NCBI RefSeq assembly: GCF_047948215.1
Contig: NC_134455.1
Location: forward strand, 151,634,575 to 151,698,574
DNA: 64,000 nucleotides
Direction: 5' to 3'
DNA from: Lycorma delicatula
Taxonomy: Eukaryota; Arthropoda; Insecta; Hemiptera; Fulgoridae
Below are positions 34,555 to 46,599 of this stretch, in pieces; within the stretch, counting starts at the first letter, position 1; each line of letters opens with the position of its first letter. Position numbers and translations under genes: made by a program. Under the pieces are notes generated by a model that was not told the DNA's origin, made no database searches, and saw nothing but the letters and a program-made list of their open reading frames with translations.

Positions 34555-34695
34555 ACACAATCTAATATTCAAATCTGTACAAAAGAAACTAACTTTTACT
34601 AGGGTTTGAACCTCAGAATCTTCGACTTCGAAAATTAACTGTTAAACAATTGATTTGCGACGAGTTAACCACTAGACCAGCCGAGGGTCGTTTTT
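34555..34695 (-). repeat. tRNA-derived SINE, family S-II, with head
   Basis: Minus strand: A box TGGTCTAGTGG (complement of 34669-34679, perfect consensus), then GTTAACTCGTCGC, a spacer, B box GGTTCAAACCC (complement of 34602-34612) and a body matching 3519-3745. The 67-bp A-to-B interval is longer than in a tRNA, which supports a SINE. Confidence 0.65.
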
Positions 34696-34699
34696 TTTC

Positions 34700-35949
34700 A
34701 GACAATGACATAAAATATATTAAATACCATAATAACTTTCTGAAGAAGTTAACATTGACCTAAACAAATATCAATATAGACAACGAAATTAAATTTAGTA
34801 AAAGTTCTAAATTATTTATTTATACGTTTTTTTATTTATGATTCATACAGTGGCGAGATTGAAAAGATTTCAACTGTGGTAAATATGTCCAGTCTTAAGA
34901 AAGCTACATTTAAGATTTCGTAAAGATTTGTTCAGTAGTTTTCGCGGTTATCAAGAACAAACAAAAAAGACGTCTCTTTATATAGTGGTGGGAAGCTAAC
35001 AAGAAGCAATTATTTACACAAAACACAAATGTTTACTTTTCTATCTATCTTCAGTAATTAATTGTTTAAAATGCCTAATTTCTTTTCATTAATAAATAAT
35101 TTTTATAGCACTTCTCTAAAGAGTAGGCCTTTCTCAAACAAATATTTTAGGAAAAAACTATTAAAAAAAATGTTACCAATGATTGATCTATTTTTTACTT
35201 TATTTATACTTTTTGGATGTATTTGTAAAAATACATTTAAATAATAAAGTAAAAATTATAAAATAAAGCACTTAGCGAAAATAATAATTTATTCGATAAA
35301 AGCCCGTACATAGAAAAATAACGACTTCCTACTTTTAGTTGTAAAATGTTACCTGCCATAGTAGTAGCAATTTAATGGTATTCTAGTACTGCAGTTGATT
35401 GGTTTTTTGAACATTTTTAGATCAGACACCTGTAAATTAGTAAGATCTGTAAGGTAGTTCCTGAAAGTAATAGCCTTTGCAAGCTAAAACCTTTTCAAAA
35501 CAAAAATTAAAAAGATTATACTAAAATGTACTATCTTAAAATAATTAAGGAAGAATAGAAAACTGGAAATCTGAATAAAAAGCTCCCAGATAAATAAAAT
35601 GTTAAAAAAAAAAAAACATTCATATAAGCCAAAATTCCAGTAGAAAAGCTGTAATTAATATAATGCAATAAGACTTTACGTTATTTAGCAGATTATATGA
35701 TTATATAATCATATAATTGCGTTGAAATCGCAAGGTCATTTTAGAACACACATTTGTTATATCTTTAGGTTACACATATATTAATAATTTCTCAGAAAAT
35801 ACTTGTAAATTTATAATTTAGCAAAGTTTTTTCCGTTCTAATGAACAACTTTTTATATAAAAACAAACGAATGTGTTGATCGGTAGATGTTTCATCGATA
35901 AAATACCCGTTAGTACCTTTATTATTACGTAGCAATAAATGTATTATAA
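34700..35949. other. Intergenic sequence; nothing coding recognised
   Basis: Includes a 26-bp perfect palindrome at 35692-35717 (ATTATATGATTAT and its complement), most likely an AT-rich chance structure. Confidence 0.4.
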
Positions 35950-36044
35950 TACAGAGTGATCATAAATTATTCAGCGTATTTTAGATGTTAATAAAAAAGA
36001 CAAAAAATGTATTTACAAGCATGTTATTTTGCTTCCAGAGTATT

Positions 36045-36600
36045 TCACAGGGTACGCCACACATTACGAAAAATATCTGGAATTATTCCATTAATTACAC
36101 CTTTGATTCTTCTTTTTAGTTCAGTGATGTTGACAACTTTCGTTGCGTACACCCTGGCTTTGACAAAGCCCCAAAGCAAGAAATCGAGTGGCGTAACGTC
36201 AGGAGACAGGTGCCCAGGGAAATGGTCAATCATGGCCAATCCAACGTTGAGGAAATTGTTCATGAAAGTAGTCCCTAACATATAAACCACAGTATGGTGT
36301 GCGGCATCTTGTTGGAAGTAAGTTTTGGTTTGCCGATGTCCAGTTTGTGATACTGCATACTCCTGTAACAAGTCTGAATAACTAGTGCTAATAACTGTTG
36401 GCTCGGCGAGTAAAAATTGTCGTATCACTTCATAAGCAATCAACGCACACATTAATTTTCGTTTTATCACATTGTGTTTGTCAAACGGCATGATCTTGCT
36501 ATCCCAAATCCATCAATTATGTGGTTGACGTGACCAGAAACGTGAAAGGTAGCTTCGTCAAAGATAATGCGTTTTTTTCTAAAAACCTATTATTTTCATT
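36045..36600 (-). pseudogene. mariner-like transposase, catalytic half
   Basis: From about 36575 the minus strand reads F-D-E-A-T-F-H-V-S-G-H-V-N, the first catalytic Asp. After a break near 36491 the 148-codon frame gives T-Y-F-Q-Q-D-A-A-H-H (second Asp; the family usually has Q-Q-D-G-A-P-P-H) and H-F-P-G-H-L-S-P-D-V-T-P-L-D-F-L-L-W-G-F-V-K-A-R-V-Y (third Asp). It ends R-N-V-W-R at 36045, close to the left TIR. All three acidic positions are present, although the frame is interrupted. Confidence 0.85.
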
Positions 36601-36695
36601 CACTTTATCAAGAATGTCAACGGCAAAATTGTAGCGGCGTGGTCTACCGTAATCTCCAATTTCATGCACCAACTGAATTTTGTATGCATGAAGTT

Positions 36696-37055
36696 TTAGA
36701 CGCTTGTTAGAACTGTCGGTTGCGGTATTCCTAGTTCTAAACTCGCACGACGAGTCGAATTACCCGGGCTTCTCTGAAAATGAAAAGTCTCTCTTACTTG
36801 ACCCACAACTTCTTTGGAAATGGGAAATCTGCCAGCACCTTTTTTGTGTACTACTTTTCCTGTATCCTTAAACTGCCAATGTTTAAAAGAGTCTTTATTA
36901 GTAGAATCATGGCCGTATTCTGAACGAAAACGTCTACGAACAGTAATAACAAATCCGGCTTTCATGAAGTCACAGTACGCACATTGCTTCCTCCTGCACA
37001 GTATCCATTGCTCAACTGACAATCTCCTGTCGTTAAATCGTGCAGGCGTGTACAT
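36696..37055 (-). pseudogene. mariner-like transposase, N-terminal half
   Basis: Encodes a helix-turn-helix region with L-S-V-E-Q-W-I, V-R-R-R-F-R-S-E-Y-G, W-Q-F-K-D-T-G-K-V-V-H-K-K-G-A-G-R-F, then F-Q-R-S-P-G-N-S-T-R-R-A-S-L-E-L-G-I-P-Q-P-T-V. These are the paired DNA-binding motifs of this family (the usual S-P-x-K-S-T-R-R-A-S-x-E-L-G-I-P-x-x-T-V). It ends at a stop after V-L-T-S-V. The continuing frame is recovered in the next segment, so a frameshift separates them. The start codon is not certain; an upstream Met at 37055 is within 125 bp of the TIR end. Confidence 0.85.
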
Positions 37056-37179
37056 TCAAGGTTATCAGTAATATTCAAGGTCATTAGTATATACAGTAAT
37101 ATTTAAAAAAATCAACATTGCTTTCTTCATTTTTTTATTAACCCCTAAAATGCGCTGAATAATCTATGTTCACTCTGTA

Positions 37180-39235
37180 TATTAGTTACTAAAGCCAAGT
37201 AGCAACCTGACAATTCGGTGAACTACGAATTGACTAGTTTATTTGGATTTGATTACTCAAGTATAAAAAATTTTGTGATTTTTTTTTCGTGACCTCTTTC
37301 AGTACTATTCTGTTATTTTTAATTAAATAATTTGTAGATTAATTTTTAATGTTTTATTCATAAATATGTTTTATAGAAAGATTTAAACAATAGAATAATA
37401 GTAACAATTAATATTAATAACACCGATTCACAACTAATACTAACTGCATTGCTATCATTTGATTTATTCTTTTTATATTAACATCTTGTTACTGTTTTTG
37501 TATTATATTACAATAATTTATTACATAAAATGTGTATTACTGTAATTAATATAATAATGTTGTTATTATGACATAATAAAAGCAAGTTAAAGTTTATTAA
37601 CCGTAAATCAACTAAATATAAAATAGCACATCATTAATATGTAAAGTAACATTGCAATTTACTTTAGCTGACTGTGGTATACTTATAGATATTGTCATAA
37701 TCTAAACATTTGCGTGTGGTAAAAGCAAAAACACCATTCTTTATAATATTATTATCTCGCTATAGTTGAGTAAACAAGAAAACTACTCTAAATAAATGCT
37801 ACTGTTTAATACATTATGACTGTTAAAATGAGTCAGTGGAGTTACACCGTTTCACTCTCCAAGATGCTTCTCTGTTATCAGTTAAATTCAGTACTTAAAG
37901 ATTTTCATAGTAAACTTTTAAATATATGATATGCTCTGTCATTTCTGCATGTAGTACGGTAGTGTTCAGATCTGTGTTTAATCCGATATAAGTTAGTACC
38001 ACAAAAGGTTATGAGTTACGAGTGATGATTCAAAGTACCTTTGGTTAAAGTCATATATTCTATGTTTTGTTGTATTTTCTATGTATAGATGAGTTTTTTA
38101 TATTAAGGACTGTTTTGTATATTAGTAATTCGCTATTTAATGATAATCTTAATTTTTTGTTGAATTTGTGTTTTAACTTTTTTGATGTTTGTGGATTTAA
38201 CTTTTTCTTTTTCCCATATTTACATTTTAAAGCATAAATCATCGGTCTAATACGAGGTCAATATATTTAGCAGCAGACAATAATAAAATAATAAAAAGAA
38301 TCAGTTAAGAAAAGTTGTTATATTATGATCAATACCTACTTGTTTTTGTTAGTTCTATTGAAAGAGTACATAATTTTTTTTTTATTGTGAAAGAAGGATA
38401 CAAAGAAATAGTTATGCTACACGGTTAATAAAATAAACTTTTAAACAAAAAAAAAACTAATATAAACTGTATAAATAACAAAAATAAAATGCGGAACGCA
38501 CATTTCAACCGATAAACAACCATCATTAGTATAATAAATTAGGGTAGGGGAAGAGGAATTAGTGTAGGTGAGTGTAAAACAAGCCTTAAAATATATAAAA
38601 AAATATAAATTAAAAATTAATAACCAAAAAGTAAATAAATATTACCAGTTTTCTTCTTTTTTTTTATACCCTAGGCTCATTTCCCTCTGTATTTACTGAT
38701 GAAGATTGTTTAACTGTCAAAATGAGCGTTGAGTTTGCGAAAGGGTTTTTGAACGAGTTCTATTTATAAATGAAAATGAAAACAAAACCCATACGATTTT
38801 TGACAGCAGGATTGTTCAGTTCAGAAATAGTAAAACGGATAACAAAAAAATGTTATATCTAAAGTTAAAAAATCCTTTTTATAATTGTACACAGCTTTAC
38901 TTCACCTGCAGGGACCAAATAATGTATTTCATATATTATTAGTGAAGATGTAGAACTTTTAAAAGTATTTTAAAATCTGGGATTCAAATGATATTTATTT
39001 TATTTAATTTAAGAGATATGGTTTTGGTTTTTCTTTAGCTTCATAACTCGGTAACTTAATTTCTTTACTATATTTTTAAAGTTATAATCATTAATTTTTT
39101 GTTCCTTTTCAGCTTTGTTTGGGCAATATTAAACATCCTTCTTAACATTAAACATATACTTAACTTTATATGATTGTAAAACAAATTCATTTAATTGCTG
39201 TGTTAATGGCTTAGTTGTAATATTTTTCTTCTCAG
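37180..39235. other. Intergenic sequence; nothing recognised
   Basis: AT-rich. The 60-codon minus ORF at 38060-38242 is lysine/asparagine-rich and unsupported. Confidence 0.4.
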
Positions 39236-39614
39236 GATATAGCGCCAGACCTATGATGCAGGTTTTTAGCTCCAGCCCAACTGTATGTTTATGGTTCTCT
39301 CTGCCGAACCATGTGTATCAATTTCATACATTCCTAAAGTTCCATATAGACCATGTGTATCAATTAGATACACAGGTTTTGTTAAAGTTGGAATTGATTT
39401 GTATCAATATTATACACTGTAGCATTGATTTAAATGGTGTTATTTGTTGTTCTGGCAAGCAGTAAAAGTTATACACCATTGGGTTAATCTTGTAGTTCTA
39501 GCAATCAGCTGGTTTTTAGAGGCAAACATTTTAATGGAACAAGGTTATGTGAATTGCTGTTTATTAGTGAGTTTACATTTAGTGAATTTGTTTATTTTTT
39601 AAATTTGTTTTAAA

Positions 39615-39794
39615 ATGAATTGTCAAGAGATTAGAGACTATTTTCATGATCACCCTGACACTGTAAGTGACTTAAATAAATTATGTGATATGACTGATTT
39701 GTATGATCCTACGTTTAATGTTAATAATTCTGAAACTGAATCAAGTGATTCTGACAATGATTTTGAAATTTTTGAATATTTTGATTTACCTTAA
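39615..39794 (+). pseudogene. piggyBac-like transposase, acidic N-terminus
   Basis: 59-residue frame beginning M-N-C-Q-E-I-R-D-Y-F, rich in D, E and S (E-T-E-S-S-D-S-D-N-D), as piggyBac transposases typically start. It ends in TAA at 39792-39794. The domain that follows in other frames (39795-40075) remains N/I/L-rich and low-complexity. Confidence 0.6.
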
Positions 39795-40084
39795 GAATAA
39801 TTTAAATAAATTTCAATAAGAAAAAATATTAATCAGTTACTAGAAGAAAATAATAATATTAATTTATTACCTGATAATTATAATAGAACTAATTTTAAAC
39901 TTGATAATGACTATATATATAACCTTAACTCAATAATATTGAGGTGGATGTACAAGATAATAACACTGATGATGAAGTACCCGAAGAAAATATCATTCAT
40001 CAAATACCATAAGAAGAAAATAAAATGCTCAAATTGCATGTCAGATACCTGATAAATTGCACTAGGGTCCAGTAACTGGTGATA

Positions 40085-41260
40085 TGCTTTCATTTTATTT
40101 CAATCTGACAAATCCACCAGGTATTAATACAGTTGTTATTGAAAAACTGCAGCTAGGTAGGTCCACTGTTTTTGATTATTTTTCTATTTTTGTTGATGAT
40201 GAAATATTAACTCTTCTTGAAAGAGAAATGAATCGCAGTCTATCATAAAAGCTGTGTTGAATAAAACTAATCTTCCACATTCCCAGTTTGTTCAATGGAA
40301 AGATACCAATAAAAATAAATTCTTCAGTTTTTGGGGCTTAATGATATGGATTGGGTTAGATAGTAAACCCAAATTACATGATTACTGATCAGACTTACCT
40401 CTCTATGCTAATACTGTGAGTAAAATAATGCGTCATAAGAGGTTTTAAAATTTATTGAGCATGATCCATGTGTCTGATAATGAAAAAATCCCCTATAAAT
40501 GATAGATCTTTTAAAATATCTCCTATAATTGCCAAATTTGAATCAGCAGTCAGTCTGAATGCTTGTGAATTGATGAAAGCATGGAGCCTTTCCACGGTAA
40601 AATTTATTTCTGACAACATGTTCCAGATAAAATACACAAGTATGGTGTAAAGATTTTTGAATTATGTTTAAAGGGGGGTGTATATAGATACTAAAGTTAC
40701 ATTGTAGTAAAGAAAGAAGCCCTTCCAGACTGCCAGTTTCCCAAAAAATTGTGACTGATTTGATGGCACTGTTACTCTGGGAAGGTTAAATTGTCTATAC
40801 CGACAATTATTACACAAGTGTTTCCCTGAGACCCATGCCTTGAATGAAAAATAGACTGATCTCATAGGCACTCTCCGACGTAAAAGGAAATTAAATCCTT
40901 CTACTGTTGTAGCAGCTGGGTTGAAGAGAAGTGAGATGATCTGTAAGAAGAGCACAAGTAATGTTATCATTGAAAAGCGGCAAAACAAGTGTGAAGTAGT
41001 CTTACTCACCACAAAAAGCCCCCCATTAATGAAAGAAGTCCAAGTAAATAAGGTATGATGAACAAGCCACCAGTAGTACTTGAATATAATGAAGCCAAAT
41101 CATTTATTTATGTTTCTGATCATTTAACTTCATATGCTAATCCGATTAGACACAGAATAAAGTGGCATCATAAAGAACTATTTGTGTTACTGTTTAATAT
41201 ACCAATGCTCTGGCACTTTGTAAAATAAAAAAAGATAAATCCATGGACTTTCTGCAGTTT
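40085..41260 (+). pseudogene. piggyBac-like transposase, decayed DDE core
   Basis: Blocks in order across frames: F-D-Y-F-S-I-F-V-D-D-E-I-L-T-L-L-E-R-E (about 40170-40230); L-Y-A-N-T-V-S-K-I-M-R-H-K-R-F then D-N-E (40400-40485); I-N-D-R-S-F-K-I-S-P-I-I-A-K-F (40490-40540); G-T-V-T-L-G then Y-R-Q-L-L-H-K (40765-40830); L-I-G-T-L-R-R-K-R-K (40860-40890); P-P-V-V-L-E-Y-N-E-A and L-T-S-Y then I-K-W-H-H-K-E-L (41060-41190). These follow the piggyBac order (R-F-x-x-L...H-F-S-D-N-E; D-R-L-x-K-I-R-P; L-C-G-T-x-R-x-N-R-K; V-x-D-Y-N-K-x-M-G; K-W-Y-R/K). Catalytic positions cannot all be placed. Many stops. Confidence 0.75.
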
Positions 41261-42018
41261 TGAGAGAGTTTAGTTGTTTATCTTATTTTCGATTTGGATA
41301 ATAAAAACCAAGATATGCAGCTATGCGTAGCTGCATCAGTTGACTATAAATTGATCTAACTAGAAAAAAGAGGAAGATGTGTGACATATTATGCTGTATT
41401 AACCAAAAGGTTTGAAAAAAGCTTGCTGTCCAAAAGACAACTCAAGTTCGACTTAAATGTTCAGTACGTGAAGAAAAGTTTATTTGCATGAAGTGTTTTT
41501 AAATCCTATAAATCAACCAAAAAGTAACTATACCAGTTAGCAACCAATGAACGGTTTGTTAGATAATTCATATTACTGTAAGAATATACTACTCATTTCA
41601 AAAACATTGCTATCAAAAATACTTCATATTATTATAAAGAATATTTCAGTGGTTTTAGATGAATTCATTAGTGTATATAAAATAAAAATGAATTTATTAT
41701 TTTGCTTGTTGCAAATGTAACAGCTAGTTTTACAATGCTATTTCAACTAGATGTTTTCCAAACCTTTTCCCATGGCCCATGTGTATATAACTGATACACA
41801 CAATACGACTTGACTGAAATGAGTTTTATGTGAATTAAAAGTACTAACCTTAAATAAAAATGTTGATTTTTTCCAGAAAAATCATCTGAGCCAAGGTGAA
41901 AATTATGTCAAATTACAGCTGGTCCAGAAGGGTCATTCATGTATTTATCAATTTTATACACATGATCTGTACAGAAATACCACTATATGTCAAAATCATA
42001 CACACGGCACTGAAAGTG

Positions 42019-43600
42019 TTACTATAGATAAGCTTAGATAATATCATTTTAACATCTCTTTATAGTATAGTACACTAATGTTGGTTCGCGGTTGGTACCT
42101 TCCTATTCCATTGGGAATGGACAGGCAAATTTCCTACCTAAATTTCCAGTATTTCATAATGGTATCTAATACATTACATCCGGTGTTATATGACATTTGT
42201 AAAAATGGAATCTAATCTAATTGCGTAATTATTATAAAATAATGCATTATATTGTATTTAATATATTAGCTTATGTTTATCTTTTATTTTATTATTATTA
42301 TTAAAAATTTGTTCGGAGTTTTATTTGCGTTTTAAAACTTGTCAGGTTTTGGCAGTGGACACAACAGTATAGGCAAATCAATATTATCAGGATGAGTAAT
42401 ATACTGCTCCTTGCAAGGAAGGCAGCAATCATCAGGTTTTACCAAATAGTAGTAGTACTAATCCGCCCTACCATCTTTAAAGAAAAACTTCTCATGTACC
42501 TACCCTGTCTTTAAATATAAATCAACCGTAATGCCATTCATGCCATAAACTAATGACTGTATTTTATTTGTTAGATTAATTAAATTCTATTTCAATTTGT
42601 ATCTAATTCTGCCTAAATCTATGTTTAATGTTACTGCTGTTAAAATTATTCAAATGGAACCTATTATTAATTAATACAAATAGCAACCTACAATGAAACA
42701 TACTTTTTCATTATCCTAAATTTTTCGAAATATCTTTTGTCATACAAGAATGATATTAATTATATAATTAAAATGGCCTAATGGTAAAATGTGTTATTAC
42801 TTTTTTTCAAGCTTCTTTTTAAACAATCAACATTATTTATATTTGCTTTCATCCTTTTTAAAATTTAAATTCTTACCGAATATAAAACTAGTTTCAGATC
42901 AACTCCTTTTTCTTCATCCTTTTTATTCAAACAAATTTAGTTGAGAAAAATGTATTACATTACCTTAGATTTTTTCAAACTTTATTGAAAATCAGCGATA
43001 CTTTAATATGCTTTTTAGATTCTTATTCACGTTTCATAATTGCCAGAAACTACTATTAAAAATATTAATAATATTTAAAATAAATTATTATTTCTCTTCA
43101 GTGACTAAATTGGCAATTTTTTTATTACAAGCATTTATACAATTTATTAAAATTTATTCTTGCAATAAAACAGTAAATAAAGCTTGATTGTTAAAAAAAA
43201 TTATAGAAAAAATTAGGGCCCTCAATGACAATAAGCACTGTTACCTTTAAAGGAAGCACAATAATGGGAAAAAATAAATATATTGGTCAAATTATTGTAA
43301 ATTTATTATAGAAGATCCCAAACAGAATATCGCTAAAAATGTTTAGTATATCTCTAAAATTGATAGTGTTTTGAAATATATTTTACTATCTGTTGGCTGT
43401 TTTTAGAAATAAATCGATTAAATCCTTGGTTTTAATAGACGCATTATATTTTTACCGATAAATTTGATGCTCAGTAACTCGTTTCATAATAATGATAAAA
43501 AATCAAAGGAGAAAATTATATTTACAGCGCGACTAATTCAGTTTTACTTCAGTGCAGAAATTTATCTTCAACAAAATTAATAAAAAAAAACAAGATTATC
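42019..43600. other. Intergenic AT-rich sequence; nothing recognised
   Basis: No open frame, repeat or motif was recognised. Confidence 0.45.
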
Positions 43601-43614
43601 TTTTTTTACTGCTG

Positions 43615-44125
43615 TTTAACGCAACATGTCTTTAGCGCGTTGGAGTGCGTTTACTAGGTAATCGGAGTCGGTTCCACGGGCTAAGGATATCGAGGAGCGA
43701 AGAGGCGCGAAGAGGGCTTTTAGCTGTAGAGGCTCTAGTGAGAGTTTATTATATGGTGAGGATCAAGACATAGGCTGAAAAGATGAGAACTGGCGAAGAC
43801 AGAGAAGATAAGGACGTGTGACGGAGGGGGTGAAGGATAGCCTCCTGCAGAGTCGTCGCGCGTCAACGTTTGCGAGGATGGACGCGGTGATGATGCACGG
43901 GGACTCTGGATTCCCCGAGCTCGGGACACCTCCCGGGACTGATAATGCTTAGTTGCGGGTCCGGCCCAGGGAGGGGAGTCCGGTGAGATAGGAGGTTTAG
44001 TCGGTAGCGTGCAGGCATAGAAATACACTCTTAGCAACATCTTACGCAATCTGTTAGCGAAGACACTCTGCCCGTAAATGGGATTCCTCCGACTCACCAA
44101 GAAAAAAACCATCAGTGTTTCAGAT
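43615..44125 (+). promoter_or_regulatory. GC-rich, CpG-containing island; candidate promoter and first exon of a plus-strand gene
   Basis: About 500 bp visibly richer in G+C and CpG than anything nearby (CGCGTTGGAGTGCG, GAGGCGCGAAGAGG, GTCGTCGCGCG, CTCGGGACACCTCCCGGG). On the plus strand it ends TTTCAGAT|GTAAGT with a T-rich follow-on (donor at 44126), as a first exon would. Short upstream-type ORFs start at 43753, 43780 and 43878. The 125-codon minus ORF (43735-44112) is P/S/R-rich with no domain. A minus-strand donor-like CTTG|GTGAGT also exists at about 44092. Direction and function are inference. Confidence 0.4.
43878..43952 (+). CDS. Short ORF (24 codons) in the GC-rich island
   Basis: ATG in a purine context (GCGAGGATGG) followed by D-A-V-M-M-H-G-D-S-G-F-P-E-L-G-T-P-P-G, then a TAG stop at 43950-43952. 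The composition looks coding and unlike the AT-driven ORFs around it. It could be an upstream ORF in a 5' UTR or the decayed start of a protein. I do not recognise it. Confidence 0.2.
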   Translation: MDAVMMHGDSGFPELGTPPGTDNA

Positions 44126-44126
44126 G

Positions 44127-45405
44127 TAAGTTTTTTTTCAAGTTATAGTTATTTTAGCCAAAAACTATTACGTTTAAAATTGAAAAAGATTACTTTTTCT
44201 TTTGACATATGAATAATAAAAAGTGAGAAGAGATTAGAAGTTCAGCATGATTACGAAAATGGTGAATTGTTAGTAAAAAAAAAGGTGCTTTTAAAATAAC
44301 TGCTAAATTAACTACGTCAGATAGGAAAGCGCTACAAAGGTCACATAATTAAAAAACTACGCTATTGTATATGCTGCTTACAAGGCAAGGCGCCGGCTTT
44401 TTTTCTTACAAAAGTATTAAAAAGAAATATTTAATCGACGCATTAATGATTGTTTTACGTATTTATTAGGATTCTCACATTAAATTTATCAAAATTAGTA
44501 AACCGGTTTTTTTTAGACTTGGAAGTTTTAAAAGCAACCGTTTTTGTGTAATTGAACTGCTTGCTTCTTTTTACAAAATATCTGAATCGGGAAAACATTG
44601 GATCAAAAACACGAAATAGATGTGGTACTGGAACAATATTAGTTGTTAGACAATAAAGAATATATTAGAAGCTAAAATATAAATAAAGTTATAATATAAA
44701 GCTTTAAAAAGGTACTTTTTAAACACATTTTTGATAAGTTTTTTCTTAATATAAAATTTGAGTAAAAAAATTAAATTGCATAATTAAAAAACTAACCAAC
44801 CGATTAGGATAAAATAAGTCATCCTTGATTTTTTTTAAGGTTATTATGAAGTTATTTATGTTTCAAGCCCATCGGTACAGACATAACGCGACAAATGTAT
44901 ATTTCACGGCTTAAGAGTTCTCAGGGAAGGCTGATGAGAAAATCAACCCGCAGTTCAGCCTTGTCTTAGAGTTGAACTTCGTTGGATACAAAATGACATA
45001 TTTACGTTTGAATTGTCTAATTCTTAAAATTACCTTTTAAACCTGCTCGTCTGTTTCTTATTTTATTCACACCAGCATTAATAAGAACAAATAAATTTAA
45101 TTTTTTTATCTAGAACAGATAAACGTAATAAATTAAAAGTCGTATTTTTTTAAATATTTACTCTATTACATGAATACAACAAAGCAGAAGTAATTATAAT
45201 GTATGGTAATTACAAAAATGAAAAGCTCCCCAAAGTTCATATGTGAGAACATCAGAATACTCACTACAAGAAGAGTTATTTGATAACCCTTTGTTTCCCC
45301 TTGGAATTTTTTATCCTTTTTTTAAAGGCATTTAATTCACGGTATTTAAATTTCTATGAATTATTTTTTTATCTTATCATCGAATATTGTTAGAATAGCT
45401 AAATG
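44127..45405. other. Sequence following the GC-rich island; nothing recognised
   Basis: AT-rich; if the island is a first exon, this would be its intron. Confidence 0.35.
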
Positions 45406-45409
45406 TTTA

Positions 45410-45451
<42 letters not shown>

Positions 45452-45455
45452 TAAA
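45406..45455. repeat. (TA)n microsatellite with palindromic ends
   Basis: TTTATCTATATA...TATATAGATAAAG: TA run at about 45412-45449 bounded by inverted TTATC/GATAA. Confidence 0.9.
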
Positions 45456-46230
45456 GCTATTAGAAAATGTCTTCAATTTTTTATTATAGACCCTGGACCT
45501 AAAATGTTTTTTGAAATTTTCGTTTTCTTATTTTAGCTTTTATTGAGGAGGATGTTAGATTTAGAGAAAACGTTATTTAGGCAAATTTGTTAGTTTAATC
45601 TATATATGAATATTTTTAGAAAAGTTTTTTTTTATTTATTCAGCACCACTAAAATATATACGAATATTCCGTGGTTTTTGTTCTCTTAATTTTTATTATA
45701 ATAGCCGGGAAGTTCATATAATACTTTGCCGGCTTTTGTAATTAAATATGGATTTTAGGCTGTTTTCCCTTTACTACCAAAATACTCACTGATGTAACAA
45801 AAAGGAAGATTTTATTGAATTATTACTCAAAAAATTAGTAAATAAAACAACAATTAATTTTAAAAGTAATAATTTTTAGTAAATTAAATTGCAATGTTAA
45901 AGTACTTGTTAAGTACTTGTAAAGCCAACCAATGGGAAATTAACAATGGTATATTACAAATAATTAAAAGTATAGTATTTAAAAAATGTTAGCTGTAGTT
46001 TAGATTGTTTATCAACCTAGTAAACATAATTTAAAATAATGACCGCAATTCTCTTATTCTAATAAAATTATTTCATATGACGGATAAAGGTTTAATTATT
46101 TTATAAATCCCTCATTCCATAATGTTTCGCAATTCTGTATTAGGTATCAATACACTACTTGTTAAATGACTAAAATAACGACAAATATGATTACTGCATA
46201 GTAATACTTCACGTATAATGTTTTATATAC

Positions 46231-46235
<5 letters not shown>

Positions 46236-46261
<26 letters not shown>
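46236..46261. repeat. (TA)n microsatellite
   Basis: TA run preceded by TATACATATACAT variants. Confidence 0.9.
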
Positions 46262-46262
<1 letters not shown>

Positions 46263-46599
46263 ATTTGCGAGAGTAATCTTAATACAATTAACACCTTACA
46301 TCCATGCCAAATCATTCAAATATCTTTAAGTTCTGTTACTGAACATAACTTTCCAATTTAAACAAATAACTTTATTCAGGCGCAACTACATTGAGGTATA
46401 ACAGGGAGGGAAAAAATTCTGACAACACGCACGATTTGGGAACCGACTGGACAGTAAGTTCCGCTCCCACAGCTCACAGACCCTAAATTGTATACTAGTA
46501 TGTACAATTACAACTTTATTTCAGGAATTTTTATTCTACCCTACAAAAGAGGTGTTTTGTATGTGGGTCTGTGTGTTGTGTCCGTCCCCCTACCTTAGC

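Larger units (their letters stand above)
35952..37177 (-). mobile_element. mariner-like (DDxD) transposon with well-kept TIRs
   Basis: 1226 bp flanked by TA duplications (35950-35951, 37178-37179). The TIRs are about 50 bp and agree at most positions: left CAGAGTGATCATAAATTATT then CAGCGTATTTTAG, right the complement with CAGCGCATTTTAG. The minus-strand coding region has lost its frame between its two halves, but all three catalytic Asp-containing blocks can be read, so decay is mild. The group resembles the insect mariner relatives with about 40 residues between the second and third Asp. Confidence 0.92.
39240..42018 (+). mobile_element. piggyBac-like transposon, degenerate
   Basis: A plus-strand coding relic (next two entries) lies between flanks rich in TGTGTATCAATT-ATACACA palindromes. 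The right end reads, in reverse, AACACTTTCAGTGCCGTGTG (complement of about 42001-42020), a typical piggyBac-group terminus. The expected TTAA is TTAC here. The left terminus could not be fixed and is put at about 39240. Stops and frameshifts throughout the body. Confidence 0.8.

Noticed and set aside
35692..35717. 26-bp perfect palindrome
   Set aside because: Made almost only of A and T, so likely a chance structure in this base composition.
38698..38750. CTGATGA...GAAA as a second hammerhead candidate
   Set aside because: Spacing is too long and the intervening bases do not form a stem.
43735..44112. 125-codon minus-strand ORF in the GC-rich island
   Set aside because: Long frames are expected by chance in GC-rich sequence, it has no domain, and the plus-strand donor suggests the other direction.
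44935..44965. CTGATGAG...AAAATC resembling a hammerhead ribozyme core
   Set aside because: There is no stem II between CTGATGA and GAAA and no matching flanking stems.
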